Of a stretch of 64,000 bases of DNA, positions 63,586-64,000 are shown piece after piece (the first letter of the stretch is position 1; each line of letters begins with the position of its first letter). The notes below the pieces were generated by a model. It was not told the DNA's origin. It worked only from the letters and a program-made list of their open reading frames with translations, and searched no databases. The stretch is taken from positions 89,954,983 through 90,018,982 of the forward strand of contig CP136061.1 in NCBI GenBank assembly GCA_032622095.1, in the 5' to 3' direction. The stretch comes from Siphonodentalium dalli. Taxonomy: Eukaryota > Mollusca > Scaphopoda > Gadilida > Siphonodentaliidae. Position numbers and translations under genes: made by a program.

Positions 63586-64000
63586 CAAGTCTGAGTTTAG
63601 TGTGCCTGTCATTTGCAGAATGAGGTCCCCAGAGGGTGAATTTAGTGACGCTATCCCGCATAGCGGGCTAGCATCACTAAATGACTAAATTCACCCTCTG
63701 GGGACCTCATTCTGCTTAGGCCTCATCTTCTTTGGAAAGTTTCTTTGTTATCAAATTTCAAAAGAAACTTCTTCGCATAGATTATATTGCATAATCGAGG
63801 TTCCCAATGGGTTACACCACAATATTCACCATTTGGAAACTTCAATCTGATCCTAGGTTTCCCATAGCAGATAAGCCAATGCAGAGTGAGGTCCCTAGAG
63901 TGTGAATTTGGTGATGCTAGCCTGCTATGTATGATAGTATCATCACCAAATTCACCCTCTGGGGACCTCATTCTGCAAATGACAGGCACACTAAGCTCAG
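63586..64000. mobile_element. hAT-like foldback MITE cut by the window end
   Basis: Starts CAAGTCTGAGTTTAGTGTG and ends at 'cactaagctcag', a few bases short of the expected right end. It carries both palindromic blocks, and the first includes a small duplication 'aaatgacta'. Confidence 0.8.

Noticed and set aside
1..64000. CRISPR arrays, bacterial operons or phage-like modules
   Set aside because: Tandem repeats here lack unique spacers, and spliced exons with GT-AG introns and animal domain families show a metazoan genome.

Overview
This window is animal nuclear DNA. It is AT-rich, its genes are split into short exons by GT-AG introns, and most of the sequence is small non-autonomous transposons and tandem repeats. 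The repeat load (pearl/HINE-like elements with ~160 bp tandem cores, foldback MITEs) and the protein families suggest a mollusc or another lophotrochozoan; that assignment is an inference.

Region 1 (about 2,050-26,360, + strand) holds one secreted-protein gene assembled by eye from phase-1 exons: a signal-peptide exon (2050-2110), a frameshifted fibronectin type III (FN3) exon (6906-7201), five midkine/pleiotrophin-like (PTN/MK) cysteine modules each on its own exon (7613, 11040, 16411, 19951, 21568), a 14-codon mini-exon (19432), and an FN3 domain split over two final exons (23599 and 26162) ending in a stop. Nearly all introns are filled with MITEs.

Region 2 (23,581-40,460) is a tandem segmental duplication of about 8.3 kb. 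The two last FN3 exons, their 3' UTR and embedded MITEs occur twice at near identity. The breakpoint lies about 18 bp before the FN3 acceptor, and a 277 bp TTAA-flanked MITE sits at the junction.

Region 3 (40,461-45,270) is mostly non-coding: a minus-strand non-LTR retrotransposon ORF fragment, a very G/C-rich MITE, and a ~1 kb inverted-repeat structure.

Region 4 (45,272 to beyond 64,000, + strand) is a CUEDC2-like gene (CUE domain). Five exons are clear and a sixth is probable. Its large introns hold a hAT-like MITE, a 25 bp satellite, HINE-like arrays, an isolated minus-strand exon of mitochondrial translation initiation factor IF-2, and a 4.6 kb DIRS-like element (57,870-62,492) recognised from inverted terminal repeats plus an internal complementary region.

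Most notable observations: (1) in both genes, exon edges including the splice site are tandemly copied into the adjacent intron; (2) one ~70 bp palindrome module is shared by several TTAA-flanked MITE families; (3) nested insertions and paralogous empty sites fix the target-site duplications of several MITE families (TTAA, 8 bp, 5 bp, TT); (4) the structural DIRS element has no visible reverse transcriptase or recombinase ORF.
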